Positions 7,124 to 16,425 are shown, counted from the stretch's first letter. The stretch is 64,000 nt of DNA from Streptomyces alboflavus (GCF_000716675.1 NZ_JNXT01000057.1:1-64000); one strand, 5' to 3'. The notes: generated by a model not told the origin, from the sequence alone. Numbers and translations: made by a program.

Positions 7124-9211
7124 ATGAGTGTTGACGGGCGGGACGAGCCCACCCCCGGTGGGGGTGAGTCGAGCGGGCTTCCTCCCCGGCAGGTGCCGAA
7201 CCAAGGCGGTCCCGGTGGCAGTGGTGGGACCGGGGGCTCCGACGCCGCGGGAGGTCCCGCGCGCGGTGGCTCCGGTGCGGCCGGGGCGGCCGGGCCCGAT
7301 CCCAGTGTGCCGACGCAGCGGGAGCGCGGCTCGGAGGGAGCTCCGGGAGGCGGCCCTCCGTCCGGTGAGCCCGCCGGCGGCGCAGGCCCCGGTTCCGCCG
7401 GGGGCACGGAGTCCGTGCTGCCCCCTCCCCGCACCGGCCCCGACGTCCCGCCGTCCGACGCCGACCTCATCGAGCGCATGCGCGCGGGCGACGACTCCGC
7501 CTACGCCGAGCTGTACCGCAGACATGCCGAATCGGTACGCCGCTACGCCCGCACCTGCTGCCGCGACGCCCACACCGCCGACGACCTCACCGCCGAAGTG
7601 TTCGCCCGGATGCTGGGAGCCGTGCGCTCGGGGTCCGGCCCCGAGCACGCGGTGCGCGCCTATCTCCTGACCACGGTCCGGCGCGTCGCGGCCGGATGGA
7701 CGAAGTCCGCGAAACGGGAGCAACTGGTCGACGACTTCGCGGTCTTCGCCGCGCAGGCCGCCCGGGGCTCCGAAGTCTCCGACGACACGGGGTCCCTGGG
7801 TTCCTTCGGAGCGGGGACGGACCTCGGTGCGGACGTGCGCGCCATGCACGAGGCCGAGCAGTCTCTGGCCATGCAGGCGTTCCGCAGCCTGCCCGAGCGC
7901 TGGCAGGCCGTCCTGTGGCACACGGAGGTCGAGGACGAGTCCCCGAGCGAGGTCGCCACCCTCTTCGGCCTGGACGCCAACGGCACCCGCGTGCTCGCGA
8001 GCCGCGCCCGCGAAGGCCTCAAGCAGGCCTACCTCCAGGCCCATGTGAGCGCCACGCGCACCGAGAGCGAGGAGTGCGCGCGCTACGCCGACCGGCTCGG
8101 CGCCTACGCCCGCGGCGGTCTGCGCACCCGTGCCGAGCGCGGACTGCGCAAGCATCTGGAGGAGTGCGCGGACTGCCGGGTCGCCGCCGGGCAGATCAAG
8201 GAAGTCGCGAGCAGCATCCCTGCCGTCGTGCCGATCGCCGTCATCGGCTGGTTCGGTGCCGCCGGGTACGCGAAGGTCGCCGCCCTCGTCGGCGGCGGCG
8301 TCGCGGGCGCGGGTGCGGCGGGGGCCGCCGGGGCCGCGGCGGGCGGGGCCGGTTCGGCCGGGGCCGGGGGCGCGGCAGCGTCCGAGGGGCTCGGCGCGCC
8401 CGCGAAGGCCGGGATCGCGGCGGGTGTCGTGGTCGCGGCCGGAGTCGCCGTGGCCATCGCGCTCGCCGGTGACCCCAAGCCCAAGGAGGACCCGCCGAAG
8501 GCGAAGGCGCCGGTCTCCGCGCCCGTCGTACCGCGCGATCCGCCGCCGCCCCCCAAGCCCGAGCCCAAGCCGGAGCCCCCCGCTCCGAAGCCCAAGCCGC
8601 CCCCACCGCCGAAGCCGACGCCGAAACCCACCCCCAAGCCGACGCCGAAGCCGACCCCGAAGCCGAAGCCGCCCCCGGAGAAGCCCAAGCCCAAGCCGCC
8701 CCCGCCGCCCAAGCCGACGCCCACACCGCCCAAGCCGACGCCGAAGCCGCCACCCCCGCCACCGCCGCCGCCCGCGCCGCGGGTGTTCCAGTGGAACCAG
8801 CTGGAGTACGGCCTCAACGGCGACGGCACCAAGCCCGAGATGCGGCTCGGCGAGAGCAGTTGGGTGTGGCAGCGCTGGGGCATGTCCATCGCCGACAAGC
8901 ACTACGGCCACGGCGTCACCGTCCACGGCCGCTCCTCGGTCACCATCGACCTGAACCGCAAGTGCTCCGCCTACGAGGCGCTCGTCGGCGTGGACGACAT
9001 GACGATGGGCCTGGGCAAGGTGCGCTTCTCCGTGTACGGCGACGGGGTGCCGCTGTGGCGCTCCCCGATGATCAAGGGCGGCGACGCGGCGGTGCCCGTG
9101 CGGGTCGGCCTGACCGGCCGCAAGACGATCCGCCTGGTCGTCGAGCCCCACACGCCGTTCTCGTCGACGGCCCTGGCGGACTGGGCGCAGTCACGGCTGT
9201 CCTGCATCTGA
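7124..9211 (+). CDS. ECF-like sigma factor fused to zinc-finger, membrane anchor and NPCBM-like domain
   Basis: A 695-residue mosaic. Residues 1-110 are Gly/Pro/Ser-rich. Residues 113-185 are sigma region 2 (DLIERMRAGDDSAYAELYRR) and about 250-305 are region 4 (SEVATLFGLDANGTRVLASR). A zinc-finger-like HLEECADC follows near residue 343, as in ZAS anti-sigma factors. Hydrophobic segments lie near 365 and 430-452, then about 100 residues of Pro/Lys repeats, then a terminal domain resembling NPCBM/NEW2 carbohydrate-binding modules (HYGHGVTVHGRSSVTIDL). The predicted layout is a cytoplasmic sigma factor tied to the membrane with an external sensor. The start is ATG at 7124 with GGAGG nine bases upstream. 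Confidence 0.82.
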   Translation: MSVDGRDEPTPGGGESSGLPPRQVPNQGGPGGSGGTGGSDAAGGPARGGSGAAGAAGPDPSVPTQRERGSEGAPGGGPPSGEPAGGAGPGSAGGTESVLPPPRTGPDVPPSDADLIERMRAGDDSAYAELYRRHAESVRRYARTCCRDAHTADDLTAEVFARMLGAVRSGSGPEHAVRAYLLTTVRRVAAGWTKSAKREQLVDDFAVFAAQAARGSEVSDDTGSLGSFGAGTDLGADVRAMHEAEQSLAMQAFRSLPERWQAVLWHTEVEDESPSEVATLFGLDANGTRVLASRAREGLKQAYLQAHVSATRTESEECARYADRLGAYARGGLRTRAERGLRKHLEECADCRVAAGQIKEVASSIPAVVPIAVIGWFGAAGYAKVAALVGGGVAGAGAAGAAGAAAGGAGSAGAGGAAASEGLGAPAKAGIAAGVVVAAGVAVAIALAGDPKPKEDPPKAKAPVSAPVVPRDPPPPPKPEPKPEPPAPKPKPPPPPKPTPKPTPKPTPKPTPKPKPPPEKPKPKPPPPPKPTPTPPKPTPKPPPPPPPPPAPRVFQWNQLEYGLNGDGTKPEMRLGESSWVWQRWGMSIADKHYGHGVTVHGRSSVTIDLNRKCSAYEALVGVDDMTMGLGKVRFSVYGDGVPLWRSPMIKGGDAAVPVRVGLTGRKTIRLVVEPHTPFSSTALADWAQSRLSCI

Positions 9212-9215
9212 GCCG

Positions 9216-9275
9216 ACGGCAGCAGCTGCGTGGCTACGGCAGCAACTGGGTGGCTACGGCAGCAGCTGGGTGGCT
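9216..9275. repeat. 20-bp tandem repeat, three copies
   Basis: Three consecutive 20-base units of ACGGCAGCARCTGSGTGGCT, immediately after the stop of the sigma factor gene. Copies two and three differ at one base. The repeat is non-coding and lies between convergent genes. Confidence 0.9.
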
Positions 9276-9330
9276 GAGGGGGCGCTCGCACCCGAGGTGC
9301 CGGACGGCGGTGCAGTCAGTGCGGCGACGC

Positions 9331-9411
9331 GGTCGGTGAGCCGACGTCGGGGTGCGCGGTGGGCGAGCCGACAGCGGAGTGCGCGGTGGGCGAGCCGACG
9401 GCGGAGTGATG
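9331..9411. repeat. 27-bp tandem repeat, three copies
   Basis: Three consecutive 27-base units containing GAGCCGAC (9331-9357, 9358-9384, 9385-9411), with copies two and three nearly identical. The last copy ends eight bases before the stop of the convergent AfsR-like gene. Confidence 0.9.
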
Positions 9412-9418
9412 GCGCGGG

Positions 9419-12400
9419 TCAGTCGGACGTGGCCGCCAGGTTCTCCTGAGCCTCGGTCATCGTCATCTCGCGGCCCGCGGTGCTCTCCCGCTCATAGGCC
9501 GCGTCCCCCAGCGCCGCGCGGGCCGACGCGGCCGCGCGCTCGGCCTCGACCCGGTCCGGCATGGGGCGTTCGTACCCGCCACGCCAGTGGGCGGCGAAGG
9601 CCAGGAGGCGGGCCGCGCGGTTGTGGTCGCCGGCCTGGGACTTGAGCACGGCGGCGGCGTCCACCAGGCCCGCGACGACCATCTCCGAACAGCGGCTGCG
9701 CAGGGCTTCCGGCAGCACCTCGGCGAGGACGGCGAGCCCGGCGCCGGGACCGGACTCGGCCGCCGTGATCCTGGCGTCCACACCGCCGAGGCCCGCGGCG
9801 AACTGGGGCGGCAGCGTGCCGCGCTCGGACGCCGCGCGGGACTCCTCCCACAGGGTGCGGGCCCGCGCCACGTCGCCGTCGTGCAGCGCCATCTCGGCGC
9901 TCATGAGGCGGACGAAGGCACGGGAGTCCATGACCCCGTACTGATCACCGGCGGTGTTGGCCTCCTCCAGGCCCTTCACGGCGAGGGCGGCGTCACCCGA
10001 GCGGTAGGCGATCTCCGCGAGGCGGGCGATCAGGAAGGGCGCCTCGGCGTACGCGCCGACCTCGTAGGCGAGCCGCAGCGCCTCCTCGTACTCCTGCCGG
10101 GCCTGTTCGTGGCGGCTGCGGGCCATCGCCGCCTCGCCCGCCGCGCTGCACACCTGCGCGCGCAGCCACCGGTCGCCCACCCGTCTGCTCAGCTCACGCA
10201 GCTCCGCCAGGTCGTCGTCGACGCCGCCCAGGCTGCCCTGCCGGTCGACGCTCGTGTGCACCCGGAACATCAGCGTGATCGCGACCTCCCAGTCGCCGCC
10301 GAAGCGGCGGCAGTTGGTGACCGCCACGTCCAGATACCGCAGGATGTCCGCGCCCCAGCCCGGGGAGTCGCCGGAGTAGAGCGTGAACGGCCACACCAGG
10401 CCGGGGAACCGGCCGCTCTCGGGCACAGGCCGGGTGAACACCTCCCGCACCCGCAGGACGTAGTCCTCCTCCACGCCGCCGTCGAGCAGCTCCGCGGGCC
10501 TGGACTCCACCGTCAGGAACAGATGCAGCATCCGCAGGTTCATGCGGGGCCAGAAGGCCGGGGCGTCCTCGTCCGCGAGGTCGGCGGCCAGGCCCGCGGC
10601 GCCCGCGGTGAACGACGAGAGGCCCGCCCCGGACTCCTCGGTGCCCGGCGGCAGCGTCAGGGCAAGGGCGCGGCCGACCCACTGCGTGCCCTCCGTGCGG
10701 TAGTTCCGCAGCCACCAGAACCAGCCGAGGCCCAGGGCCAGCGCCGTGGCCGACTCCTCGTCGCGGGACTCCAGGGAGCGCTGCAGGGCCGCGCGGAGAT
10801 TGTCCAGCTCGGTCTCCAGGCGGTGGATCCAGGGCAGTTGCTCGGCGGAGCGGAGCAGCGGCTCGGCCGTCTCGACCAGCGCGCGGAAGTACGCGCTGTG
10901 CCGCCGCTCGGCCTCGGCGCGCAGCTCGGGGGTCTCGGCGGCGCGCTCCGTCGCGTACTCGTGAATGGTCTCCAGGAGGCGATAGCGCATCCCCGGGCGC
11001 GCGCCGTCGGCTCGTCCGCCCTCCCCGGCCGCGTCGTACGCGTCCGCGACGACCAGGGACTTGTCGACGAGCGCGCCGACGAGGTCCGCGGCCGATCCGG
11101 AGCAGACCGCCTCGGCGGCCTCCAGGTCCCAGCCGCCGGCGAAGACGGACACCTCGCGCAGGACCGTGCGCTCGGCGGCGTCGAGCAGGTCCCAGGACCA
11201 GTCGACGACCGCCCGCAGGGTCTGCTGGCGGGGCAGGACCGTGCGGGCGCCGCTCGTCAGGAGGCGGAAGCGGTCGTCGAGCCGGTCGGCGATCTGGCGG
11301 GGAATGAGCAGCCGCAGGCGGGCGGCGGCCAGCTCGATCGCCAGCGGCAGGCCGTCGAGGCGGCGGCAGATCTCCGCCACCGAATCCGCGTCCCCGGCGG
11401 CGTCGAAGCCGGGGCGCACGGCCTCCGCCCGCTCGGCGAACAGGCGGTGCGCCGGGTCGGGCGGGAGCGGCTCGACCGGGCGCACGCACTCGCCCGGCAC
11501 GCCCAGGGGTTCGCGGCTGGTCGCGACGATGGTGAGCCCCGGGCAGCGGGTGAGCAGGGTCTCCGCCAACTCGGCGGCGGCGCCGATCACATGCTCGCAG
11601 TTGTCAAGGATCAGGAGCAGGCTGCGCGGGGCGCAGTACTCGACGAGCAGGGCGAGCGGGTCGCCGTGCGACATCGTCAGCTCACTGGTCATCAGCGCGG
11701 TCTCGCGCAGGCCGAGCGCGCTGACGACCGCTCCGGGCACCGCCTCCGGTCGGTCGAGCGGGGCGAGCTCGGCCAGCCACGCGCTCGGATGCCCGGCGGC
11801 GGCTTCCTCGGCGAGGCGGGTCTTCCCGGAGCCGCCCGGTCCCGTGAGCGTGACCAGACGTGCCCTCTGCATGTCCGAACGGATGGCCCCGAGCTCCGGT
11901 TCCCGCCCCACGAAGGAAGTCAGCCGGGGTCGGAGATTTCCCTGACGTTCGGTGGGGGGACGGGGAGTTGAGGAGGGCGTGGTGCCGGTGGGGAGCTTGC
12001 TGTCCGTGGGGCGCGTCGGTCGGGGCGCGGCCTCGTTCGGCGCGTCGGCCCGCGCCTTGCCCTGCGCCTCCCCCGCCCCCCTCAGCTCCCCCGGCTCCCC
12101 CGGCTCCCCCGGCTTCGACGGCTTCGACGGTTCGGCCAGCAACTGTGCGTGCAGGGCGCGCAGTTCCGGACCCGGGTCCGTGCCGAGGCCCTCGGCGAGG
12201 GTCCGGCGGGCGTCCTCGTACGCGGCGAGGGCGTCGGCGCCGCGGCCCGCGCCGCGCAGGGCGCGGATGAGGAGGGCGCGCAGGGCCTCGTCGTACGGCT
12301 GGTCGGTGGTCAGCGCCTTCAGCTCCGGTACGACGTCCGGGGCGTGGCCGAGCAGCAGGTCCGCCTCGACCCGGGCGCGGGTGGCCTCCTGGCGGCGCGC

Positions 12401-12844
12401 CTCCGGGCGGGTGGCCGCCGTCCGGTCGGGGAGGTCGGCGAGGGCCGGGCCGTGCCACAGGGCGAGGGCCTCGCGCAGGACGCGGGCGGCTGTCGCCGGG
12501 TCGTCGCGGGCCAGGGCGGTGGTGCCCTCGCGGGTCAGGCGCTCGAAGCGGTGCAGGTCGACTGCGTCGGGTGGGGTGATGAGGCGGTAGCCGCCGGGCC
12601 CTGAGGCGATGGTGTCCCGGCCGAGGGCCCTGCGGAGGCGGCCCACGAGGGCCTGGAGGGCGGCGGGGGCGTCCGCCGGTGGGGTGTCCGCCCAGATGTC
12701 GTCGATGAGGGTCTCGACGGGGGTCGTGCGGTCGGCCCTCAGGGCCAGGGCCGCGAGCAGCGAGCGCAGGCGCGGGCCCCCTACGGGCAGGGGTGCCCCG
12801 TGGTCGTCGTGCGCCTGCGTGGCGCCCAGGATCTGGTACCGCAC
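9419..12844 (-). CDS. AfsR/SARP-type regulator with BTAD, NB-ARC ATPase and TPR-like domains
   Basis: A 1141-residue signal-integrating activator. An N-terminal OmpR-like wHTH (PVGGPRLRSLLAALAL, residues 15-95) and BTAD domain (to about 255) are followed by a Gly/Glu/Pro linker. The NB-ARC ATPase begins at SFVGREPEL (about 310), with Walker A GPGGSGKTRLAEE near 333 and Walker B LLLILDNCEHV near 406. Helical repeats fill the C-terminal 500 residues. The start is GTG at 12844 because the wHTH begins at once there; the frame is open to 13291, but that part encodes a tandem-repeat tract. No nearby biosynthetic target is obvious. Confidence 0.88.
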   Translation of the reverse strand: MRYQILGATQAHDDHGAPLPVGGPRLRSLLAALALRADRTTPVETLIDDIWADTPPADAPAALQALVGRLRRALGRDTIASGPGGYRLITPPDAVDLHRFERLTREGTTALARDDPATAARVLREALALWHGPALADLPDRTAATRPEARRQEATRARVEADLLLGHAPDVVPELKALTTDQPYDEALRALLIRALRGAGRGADALAAYEDARRTLAEGLGTDPGPELRALHAQLLAEPSKPSKPGEPGEPGELRGAGEAQGKARADAPNEAAPRPTRPTDSKLPTGTTPSSTPRPPTERQGNLRPRLTSFVGREPELGAIRSDMQRARLVTLTGPGGSGKTRLAEEAAAGHPSAWLAELAPLDRPEAVPGAVVSALGLRETALMTSELTMSHGDPLALLVEYCAPRSLLLILDNCEHVIGAAAELAETLLTRCPGLTIVATSREPLGVPGECVRPVEPLPPDPAHRLFAERAEAVRPGFDAAGDADSVAEICRRLDGLPLAIELAAARLRLLIPRQIADRLDDRFRLLTSGARTVLPRQQTLRAVVDWSWDLLDAAERTVLREVSVFAGGWDLEAAEAVCSGSAADLVGALVDKSLVVADAYDAAGEGGRADGARPGMRYRLLETIHEYATERAAETPELRAEAERRHSAYFRALVETAEPLLRSAEQLPWIHRLETELDNLRAALQRSLESRDEESATALALGLGWFWWLRNYRTEGTQWVGRALALTLPPGTEESGAGLSSFTAGAAGLAADLADEDAPAFWPRMNLRMLHLFLTVESRPAELLDGGVEEDYVLRVREVFTRPVPESGRFPGLVWPFTLYSGDSPGWGADILRYLDVAVTNCRRFGGDWEVAITLMFRVHTSVDRQGSLGGVDDDLAELRELSRRVGDRWLRAQVCSAAGEAAMARSRHEQARQEYEEALRLAYEVGAYAEAPFLIARLAEIAYRSGDAALAVKGLEEANTAGDQYGVMDSRAFVRLMSAEMALHDGDVARARTLWEESRAASERGTLPPQFAAGLGGVDARITAAESGPGAGLAVLAEVLPEALRSRCSEMVVAGLVDAAAVLKSQAGDHNRAARLLAFAAHWRGGYERPMPDRVEAERAAASARAALGDAAYERESTAGREMTMTEAQENLAATSD

Positions 12845-13052
12845 TGGGTCATTGTGGCCGGTGGGGGCGATCGCGTCGCGGGGATTGCTGGCGGGGGCGC
12901 CCTGGGGGGTGGGGTTCGCCGGGGCGGCGGGGGTTGCACGGGGGTGGCGCCGCCGGGGTGGGGGTGCCCTTCCCTTGCCGTCGTGGCGCCGTCGCACGGG
13001 GGCGTGGCCCTCCCCCGACGTCACGGCGCCGTGGAACTGAGCTGCGCCCACC

Positions 13053-13095
13053 CTCCCCCAAACTCTCGGCTTCGCTCGAGCAGGGGGCACCCCCA
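13053..13095. repeat. dispersed palindromic element with CTCGGCTTCGCTCGAG core
   Basis: CTCCCCCAAACTCTCGGCTT...GCTCGAGCAGGGGG forms an imperfect palindrome of a kind I recognise as common between Streptomyces genes. It lies upstream of the AfsR-like gene. Only one copy was noticed in this window. Confidence 0.6.
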
Positions 13096-13191
13096 TCGCC
13101 CTCTGGGCGGACCAGCTGCCCACAGCAGGGGGCGGACAGCAGGCACCGGCTGCCTGCGGGCGCAACGGCAGCCCGGGCCGCAGGGCCGCGC

Positions 13192-13275
13192 GGCAGGCGG
13201 CAGGCCGCAGGCGGCAGGCCGCAGGCGGCAGGCCGCAGGCGGCAGGCCGCAGGCGGCAGGCCGCAGGCGGCAGGG
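13192..13275. repeat. 14-bp minisatellite, five full copies plus partial copies
   Basis: Perfect tandem units GGCAGGCCGCAGGC at 13199-13212, 13213-13226, 13227-13240, 13241-13254 and 13255-13268, with seven-base half units on both sides. The repeat lies within the 645-base gene-free stretch 12845-13489. That stretch otherwise shows only GC-rich intergenic DNA, the palindromic element at 13053 and no credible gene. Confidence 0.95.
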
Positions 13276-13489
13276 CCCAGGCGCCACCCACTCAGCCCCG
13301 CGACGCCTGACCGGCCGTCGTGGCACCGGTGCGCACGACCCGGCCGGAGAGTCTGCCGGGGTGGCCCATGTCCCGGCCCGAGGGGGGTTGTTCCGGCGAA
13401 CGGGCGGGCGGGTGGGAGGGATCCGCCGCGCAGCGGCGGTGCAGGCAAGGGCCACCCCGGGGCCCCACCCCGCCTCCCAGGCACAGCGC

Positions 13490-15589
13490 CTAGCGCCCCG
13501 CGCCGAGCGCCCCCCGCTGCGGCACCACGGACCCCGTCGGGACGGCGCGCTGGCGGGCCGGGGTGCCGGTCCAGCAGGTGCCGCGGCGGGAGAGGAGGCG
13601 GCGGAGCCAGATCTCGGTGGAGACGAGGTCGGCGAGGCCGTCGAGCGGCAGGGGTTCGCCGTCGGCCGCCGCCCGCAGGGCCTTGCGGACGACGCGGGCC
13701 TCGACGAGCCCGGCCTGGGCGAGCAGCGGCGTGTCGAAGAGGTCGACGAGGTCGTGCACGGCGACCCGCAGGCCGGTGCGGGCGGCGGCGGCCGCGGAGG
13801 CGTGCGAGGGGGCGCCCCAGCCGGGCGGGAGCTCGGTGACCCCGGCGCCTTCGAGAACGCTGCGCAGGATCGCGGCCCGCGCCCCGGGCCGCACCCGCAG
13901 GGACTCCGGCAGCGCCCGACACGCGCGTACGACCTGGTTGTCAAGGAACGGCGCGTGCAGCCGCTGGAAGCGGACCTCGGCGGCCTGCTCAAGGACGCGC
14001 AGGTCGGCGGCGTGCCGGAACAGCGCCGCACGCGCGCGGAACTCGCCGGGCCGCTGCCCGGGCCCGGGTCCCGGCCGCGTCGCCGTCTCCTGGAGGCGAA
14101 CCGATACTTCTGCGAGGGCCTCACCGGTCAGCCAGCGCGCGGCCGGCCCCGGTCTGGCCCAGGCCAGGGCGGCGAGCGAGGCGCCCACCGCTCCGCCGGG
14201 CTCCTCGAAGTGGCGGTGGAGCAGGCGGTCGGCGAGCGACTGCACGCCCGCGCGGTGCGTCGTACGGGCGAGCTTGCGGGCGGCGCCGTACACGCGCGCG
14301 GGGACCATGACGGAGCCCTCGGCCTTGGCGAGGGCGGTGACGGGCCGCACCAGGTGCCGTCGTTTGCGGTCCATCAACAGGTCGGCCAGGCGCGCCGGAT
14401 GGGCGTCGAGGACCTGCCGCGCGCCGTAGCCGGTGAAGTGGTCGGCGCTGCCCGCGGCGAGCCGCGCGCGGTGGCGCTGGGAGCTGACGATGACGGCGCT
14501 CGGCTCGTCGGTGAGCGGCCCGTCCAGGTCGGCGTACGGCAGCGCCTCCTCGCCCGCCGCGACGACGACGTGGTGCAGCCGGGGGTTGGCGGCGATGGCG
14601 CCCGCGCGCTCCAGCTCGGCCTCGCGGCCGCCGGAGACGAGGTCGTTGAAGGTGACGGCGAGGAGCCGCTCCCCGGCGCCGGTGCCGTGTCCGAGGACCG
14701 TGCCGGGCATCCCGGGAAGACCGGCGGCAAGGAGGGCGAGGGTTCCCGAAGCGGGCCCTCCGGAGAGGTCGGCTCCGATGCCGGGCACGGGCATGCCGCG
14801 CGCGGCCCGCCGCTCGGCGGGCCCCATGCCGGGCACGGGCCCGGGGTCGATGTCCGTGCCGGGGACGTGCCGTGGCGCGCGCAGACGCGCGCGTACCGCC
14901 TCGACGAGGGCGTCCCTGACCCCGCCGAGCGCACCCGCCTCGTCGGCCGCGGGCGCCGCGACGGCGAGCGAGGCGACGGGTTCGTACCCGGCGATCTCCC
15001 GTGCGCCCGCGCGGAGGATGAGCGCATGCCCGGGGGGCACGCGGCGCACGTCCTGGTACGGGGTGGAGTCCTGGAGCGCCTCCGGGACGTCGGGGGCCGC
15101 GAGCAGCGCCGCGAGGTGTCCGATGTCCAGGTTGGCCTCGATGAGGTCGGCGAGGGGCAGCGCGGCCGTGGCGTAGGCCGTGCCGCCCGCCCAGGGGGTG
15201 AAGAACACGGGCCGCGCGCCCGCGAGGTCACCGGCGATCATCACGCGGCGGCCGACCTGGACGACGGCGGTGTAACTGCCGGGCCAGGCCGTGAGGTGCC
15301 GCAGGGCGCCGCCGCGCGCGGCGAACAGGCTGACCCGCAGCTCCTCGTCGCTGGCGCCGCAGGTGCCGAGCACCGCGATGCGGGTCCGGTCGTCGGCCTT
15401 CACCGTGCGCACCTCGTCGGCGCGCCAGTCACCCACCGCCCACAGCGGGTCCGGGTCGCCCCAGAGTAGTTGGGACCCCACGGGGTGCAGCGTCTCGCCG
15501 TCGGCACCGGTGGCACCCGCCGTGCCGACGGCGGCAGCGCCCACGGGGGGTCCAGTGGTGGTACTGCTCCACCCCACCAACCACCGCAT
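13490..15589 (-). CDS. asparagine synthetase-like / lasso-cyclase-like protein with altered PP-loop
   Basis: A 699-residue homologue of AsnB-type ATP-dependent amidotransferases, resembling the macrolactam cyclases of albusnodin-type lasso peptides. The N-terminal half is glutaminase-like, but residue 2 is Arg, not the catalytic Cys. The synthetase half begins near residue 235. Its ATP-pyrophosphatase loop reads SGGPASG (about 276-282) where SGGxDS is expected, so the aspartate is missing. The start is ATG at 15589 with GGAGG eight bases upstream. No lasso precursor, RiPP recognition element or B-type peptidase is visible nearby. It may be a non-canonical amide-forming enzyme or a catalytically dead relative. 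Confidence 0.75.
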   Translation of the reverse strand: MRWLVGWSSTTTGPPVGAAAVGTAGATGADGETLHPVGSQLLWGDPDPLWAVGDWRADEVRTVKADDRTRIAVLGTCGASDEELRVSLFAARGGALRHLTAWPGSYTAVVQVGRRVMIAGDLAGARPVFFTPWAGGTAYATAALPLADLIEANLDIGHLAALLAAPDVPEALQDSTPYQDVRRVPPGHALILRAGAREIAGYEPVASLAVAAPAADEAGALGGVRDALVEAVRARLRAPRHVPGTDIDPGPVPGMGPAERRAARGMPVPGIGADLSGGPASGTLALLAAGLPGMPGTVLGHGTGAGERLLAVTFNDLVSGGREAELERAGAIAANPRLHHVVVAAGEEALPYADLDGPLTDEPSAVIVSSQRHRARLAAGSADHFTGYGARQVLDAHPARLADLLMDRKRRHLVRPVTALAKAEGSVMVPARVYGAARKLARTTHRAGVQSLADRLLHRHFEEPGGAVGASLAALAWARPGPAARWLTGEALAEVSVRLQETATRPGPGPGQRPGEFRARAALFRHAADLRVLEQAAEVRFQRLHAPFLDNQVVRACRALPESLRVRPGARAAILRSVLEGAGVTELPPGWGAPSHASAAAAARTGLRVAVHDLVDLFDTPLLAQAGLVEARVVRKALRAAADGEPLPLDGLADLVSTEIWLRRLLSRRGTCWTGTPARQRAVPTGSVVPQRGALGAGR

Positions 15590-16425
15590 CGCCGCCTCCA
15601 CAGGCTGTGGACGGCCAGTGCGCCCAGGAACTGATCCGGCACGCATGGCACGCATCCGGAACCGATCCGCGACTGGTCCGCCCGAGTACGGAAACCGGGG
15701 GCGGGGGGCCGAGGACGGCACCAGTGCGCCCGGGAACCGAGGGACCGGGGTCCCATGCTGCCACGAAGGAGGCGCGCGGGAGTGCCTGCGGCGGCGCTCA
15801 CACCGGCGCGAACGCGCCCTGGGCGTTCGGTCGTTGAGGCGGCAACGGCACCGACAAGGGGACGTGGGGCGGCTTGAGCCCACTTTCGAGGGGTCGATTT
15901 TCGGCCAATTCAGCCATGGCCGAACACGCTCGACCGCCCCCCGGCGCGCCGCGACATCCACGCACAGCCCGGGAGGCGGTGTGCGCCTCCCGGACCGGTC
16001 CGCCGCCCGCGGGGATGGAGGCGGCGGTGTCCCCCAGCCCACTGACTCCAGCGCAGCGGGCCGACCCACGCACCCACCATGGAAGCGCTCCCCACATGGC
16101 CGGAGAAGAGCGCACACATAGGCGCACGGCCACACACCCGGAGCGCGCGGCGACACACCCGCACTCCCGTACGGACAACAATCTCGCCATACGGAACTGC
16201 GCCTCTTAACGCTTGGGATCCGCGGAACTACGCTGGGTGTGCTGATGTTTTCGCGGAGGCATATACCTGGGGGCTCGGCCAAGTGCTCTTGCGGCCGGGG
16301 ATCGGGGCCGCGGCGCACGACACGCCGACGGGCCGGGCACCCAGTCGCTGTCCCCCGGGGGAACACAGCACGAATGCCGTGCGGTCAAGCCACTGCCCGG
16401 CAGCCGTCTGTGTCGAGGGGTGGCC
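15590..16425. other. 836-base region without a firm gene
   Basis: It lies between the divergent asparagine-synthetase-like and ORF1590-like genes. The first 10 bases carry the ribosome-binding site of the leftward gene. The only coding hint is a 39-codon minus-strand frame at 15798-15917 (listed separately). The right half is richer in A and T, as expected for the promoter of the sporulation regulator. No RNA gene or mobile element is recognised. Confidence 0.5.
15798..15917 (-). CDS. possible 39-residue small ORF
   Basis: ATG at 15917 opens a frame starting MAELAENRPLE and ending in a Pro-rich tail (AQGAFAPV). It sits about 210 bases upstream of the cyclase-like gene in the same direction. 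No good ribosome-binding site is visible. The peptide has no Gly/acidic pair spaced for a lasso ring, so it does not look like a lasso precursor. It may be chance. Confidence 0.2.
   Translation of the reverse strand: MAELAENRPLESGLKPPHVPLSVPLPPQRPNAQGAFAPV

Noticed and set aside
6317..9151. 944-codon minus-strand open frame
   Set aside because: Antisense to the sigma factor; composition is a mirror of its Gly/Pro/Lys repeats and no domain is visible.
13192..13275. CRISPR array
   Set aside because: Units are contiguous 14-mers without spacers, and no cas gene is present.
12800..15469. 889-codon plus-strand open frame
   Set aside because: Antisense to the asparagine-synthetase-like gene and running through a minisatellite; no ribosome-binding site.
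13490..16425. complete lasso-peptide cluster
   Set aside because: No precursor with a Gly/Cys-Asp/Glu ring pattern, no B1/B2 partners, and the cyclase-like ATP loop is altered.
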